In this document: one piece after another, positions 62,544-64,000 of the stretch
Layout of the letters: each line of letters opens with the position of its first letter
Position numbering within the stretch: the first letter of the stretch is position 1
Origin: Rhizobium acidisoli
Lineage (GTDB): Bacteria > Pseudomonadota > Alphaproteobacteria > Rhizobiales > Rhizobiaceae
Reading direction: 5' to 3'
Assembly (NCBI RefSeq): GCF_002531755.2
Contig: NZ_CP035001.1
Coordinates: 1 to 64,000 of the forward strand
Length of the DNA stretch: 64,000 nucleotides
Notes under the pieces: model-generated
Seen by the model: only the letters and a program-made list of their open reading frames with translations
Database searches by the model: none
Told to the model about the DNA's origin: nothing
Made by a program: the position numbers and the translations under genes

Positions 62544-63701
62544 TCAAGCCGCTCTTGCGTGGAGCGCCTCGTCGAAGCGGTCCCAGATGGGACGCAGGTC
62601 GACGACGGTTTTCTTCATCCTCGCCTCATCCATCGCCAAGGCGAGGATGCCAGCTTCGAGCGCGTTCAGCGTGGAAACCGGAAGTTCAAGCCCGGTGCGC
62701 ACGCTTTCCAGCAGATCGCTCGCCATCTGTTCGTCGGCGCCGTAATGCTGAGAAAGTTCGGTGGCGGCATATTTATTTTCCACGACCTTCTTGCCGGTCA
62801 GCTGCTCATGCACATCGAGATAGCCGCGCACGAAATCGCCTTCGGCCATGCCGCGCGAACCCATGATGGCGAAACGGCGGAACTGATCGGGCACGTTCAG
62901 ATTGGTGTGGAAGTTCATGCCGACGCCATTTTCATATTCAACGATCGCCACCTGATAATCGATGATGTCGGCATCGCTGTCGAAGACCTTGTCCGATCCC
63001 ATCCAGCCGCTCGGCTTGCGGTGGAAAAGCTCGAGATCGTTGATCCCTTCGCGGGCCGGGTCGTTGGCCGGAATGAAGCTCTTGCGGCCACCGAAGCTTG
63101 CCACCCGTTCCGGCCGCGCGCCGACGACACCATTATAAAGGTCGAGGTCGTGGCAGCATTTCTCCAGCATGAAGCTGCCGGAATAGCGCTCATAACGGCG
63201 CCAGTCGCGCATGAAGAAGGCGCCGTGATAAGGCTCGATGTGCTCGGAAGCCTCGATCGAGACGATCTGGCCGAGTTTGCCCTCGGCCTGGATGGCGCGC
63301 AGATCCTTATAAAGCGGGGAATAACGCAGCACCAGACCGACCATCAGCCGCTCATGGCCGAATTTCGCCATCAGATGGGCAAGCTCGATGCTTTCGGCGA
63401 TTGTGGTCACGATCGGCTTTTCGCAGAAGACCTTGAGACCGGCTTGCAACCCGAGCCTGATATGATCGAGATGCAGGTGATTGGGAGAGCCGATCATCAG
63501 CAGATCGAGCTTTTCGGACGCCAGCAACTCCTCTGGCGAAGCATAGGCCTTGCCGACCGAAACTCCCTTTTCCGTCAATCCGGGAAGTCCGGCAGGTTCC
63601 GGATCGACATAGCCGACAATGTCGAAGCTGCTATCGATCGCTTTGAACACATATCCGAGATAGCCGAGCCGGAATCCCAGCCCGATGATTCCCACTTTCA
63701 T
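62544..63701 (-). CDS. Gfo/Idh/MocA family NAD(P)-dependent oxidoreductase
   Basis: 385 aa. N-terminal nucleotide motif VGIIGLGFRLGYLG (residues 2-15) and the EKPIVTTIAESIELAHLMAKFG segment with the catalytic EKP Lys (about residue 93). The C-terminal domain is the GFO_IDH_MocA beta-sheet type. ATG 63701 is chosen over the longer frame. It is the first gene of a leftward operon with a complete sugar ABC importer, suggesting oxidation of the imported sugar or derivative; the specific substrate is not known. Confidence 0.88.
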   Translation of the reverse strand: MKVGIIGLGFRLGYLGYVFKAIDSSFDIVGYVDPEPAGLPGLTEKGVSVGKAYASPEELLASEKLDLLMIGSPNHLHLDHIRLGLQAGLKVFCEKPIVTTIAESIELAHLMAKFGHERLMVGLVLRYSPLYKDLRAIQAEGKLGQIVSIEASEHIEPYHGAFFMRDWRRYERYSGSFMLEKCCHDLDLYNGVVGARPERVASFGGRKSFIPANDPAREGINDLELFHRKPSGWMGSDKVFDSDADIIDYQVAIVEYENGVGMNFHTNLNVPDQFRRFAIMGSRGMAEGDFVRGYLDVHEQLTGKKVVENKYAATELSQHYGADEQMASDLLESVRTGLELPVSTLNALEAGILALAMDEARMKKTVVDLRPIWDRFDEALHARAA

Positions 63702-64000
63702 GCCGATCAAGTTCCCAATTAAGTAATTTATTTTCTTTAAGTTGGGACAAAAATCGAGAGGCGTCAATAGAAAACGGGCCTCAAAGCGCGAGCGTGAAAT
63801 TAATTTTCATAGACCGGCGGATGGCGCCGATTGTTGGCTGCGACCCGCCGGATGCGGATTGCCGAAGGAAATAGCCCGCACCGCTTGAAGCAGCGGCGAA
63901 TTCAGCGTCCTTTGCAGCAGCCGGTGATCGTCCCGACAGCCACACGCGGGACTCGCGAAATGTTGAAAAGACACATGAGTTTACGTGTGTAGGATGGCGC
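63702..64000. promoter_or_regulatory. Upstream region of the Gfo/Idh-ABC operon
   Basis: These 299 bp hold no gene. A T-rich element at 63725-63746 resembles 54989-55012 before ridA (aligned words ATTATTTTCTTGATAAGTTG and TTATTTTCTTTAAGTTGGG). A TGAAA-TTAAT-TTTCA dyad is at 63795-63809. The rest (63810-64000) shows nothing recognisable. Confidence 0.4.

Overview
The window looks like a chromosomal or large-plasmid segment of a Rhizobium of the leguminosarum/etli type (Alphaproteobacteria, order Hyphomicrobiales). The basis is high-GC coding with NTC-type codon bias, a minCDE operon preceded by TTAA-N7-TTAAC boxes, DUF1127 and DUF6481 proteins, a rhizobial-type flagellin, an anti-Shine-Dalgarno (alpha-r14/NfeR1-like) small RNA locus and several short palindromic repeats. 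No tRNA, rRNA, CRISPR array, transposase or phage gene was seen.

Region 1 (1-27.2 kb) is dominated by methylated-amine catabolism, read as a nearly complete pathway. Trimethylamine goes to TMAO (tmm, 17.1 kb), then to dimethylamine plus formaldehyde (tdm, 22.8-25.1 kb), then to methylamine (dmmDABC, 13.2-17.0 kb), then to gamma-glutamylmethylamide (gmaS, 2.2 kb), then to N-methylglutamate (mgsB and mgsC, 0.07-2.1 kb; mgsA would lie just left of the window). purU handles the formyl-THF one-carbon branch. An APC-family permease is divergent from tdm and is a candidate importer. Two blocks interrupt the pathway. The first is an 8.6-kb block of efflux and oxidoreductase genes (SDR, NADPH oxidoreductase, TetR, RND pump, membrane-fusion protein, second TetR, AraC; 4.5-13.0 kb), with an intact-length purU on its left and a decayed purU fragment on its right. 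The second is a housekeeping stretch (PAS/MCP-like mini-protein, minCDE, small coiled-coil proteins, cold-shock protein; 18.5-22.5 kb).

The first 10 kb contains about a dozen single-base reading-frame breaks (mgsB, mgsC, gmaS, purU, the NADPH oxidoreductase and the RND pump), several visibly in G/C or A runs. None was found in the remaining 54 kb. This looks more like base-calling error near a contig edge than gene decay, but the sequence alone cannot decide.

Region 2 (27.2-34.4 kb) holds an aldo/keto reductase, a flavin amine oxidase, a DnaQ-like exonuclease, a DUF1127 peptide, the small RNA locus with four CCTCCTCCC loops, and kduI-kduD with a GntR/FadR regulator (uronate catabolism). Region 3 (34.4-48.2 kb) holds a GH94-type phosphorylase, a DHA2 drug-efflux MFS protein, a solitary flagellin, and a five-gene peptide-type ABC importer followed by a GH20 hexosaminidase, probably for chito-oligosaccharide or other amino-sugar uptake.

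Region 4 (48.3-64 kb) holds a HAD hydrolase, a methyltransferase, a ROK regulator, a sugar-efflux-type MFS, an SDR, RpiR and RidA. A divergent operon encodes a small hypothetical protein, an M81 (MlrC-type) metallopeptidase and a DSD1-type PLP enzyme. It faces a leftward Gfo/Idh plus sugar-ABC operon. The ridA and Gfo/Idh promoters share sequence elements, so this 10-kb block may be one RpiR-controlled catabolic locus with an unassigned substrate.
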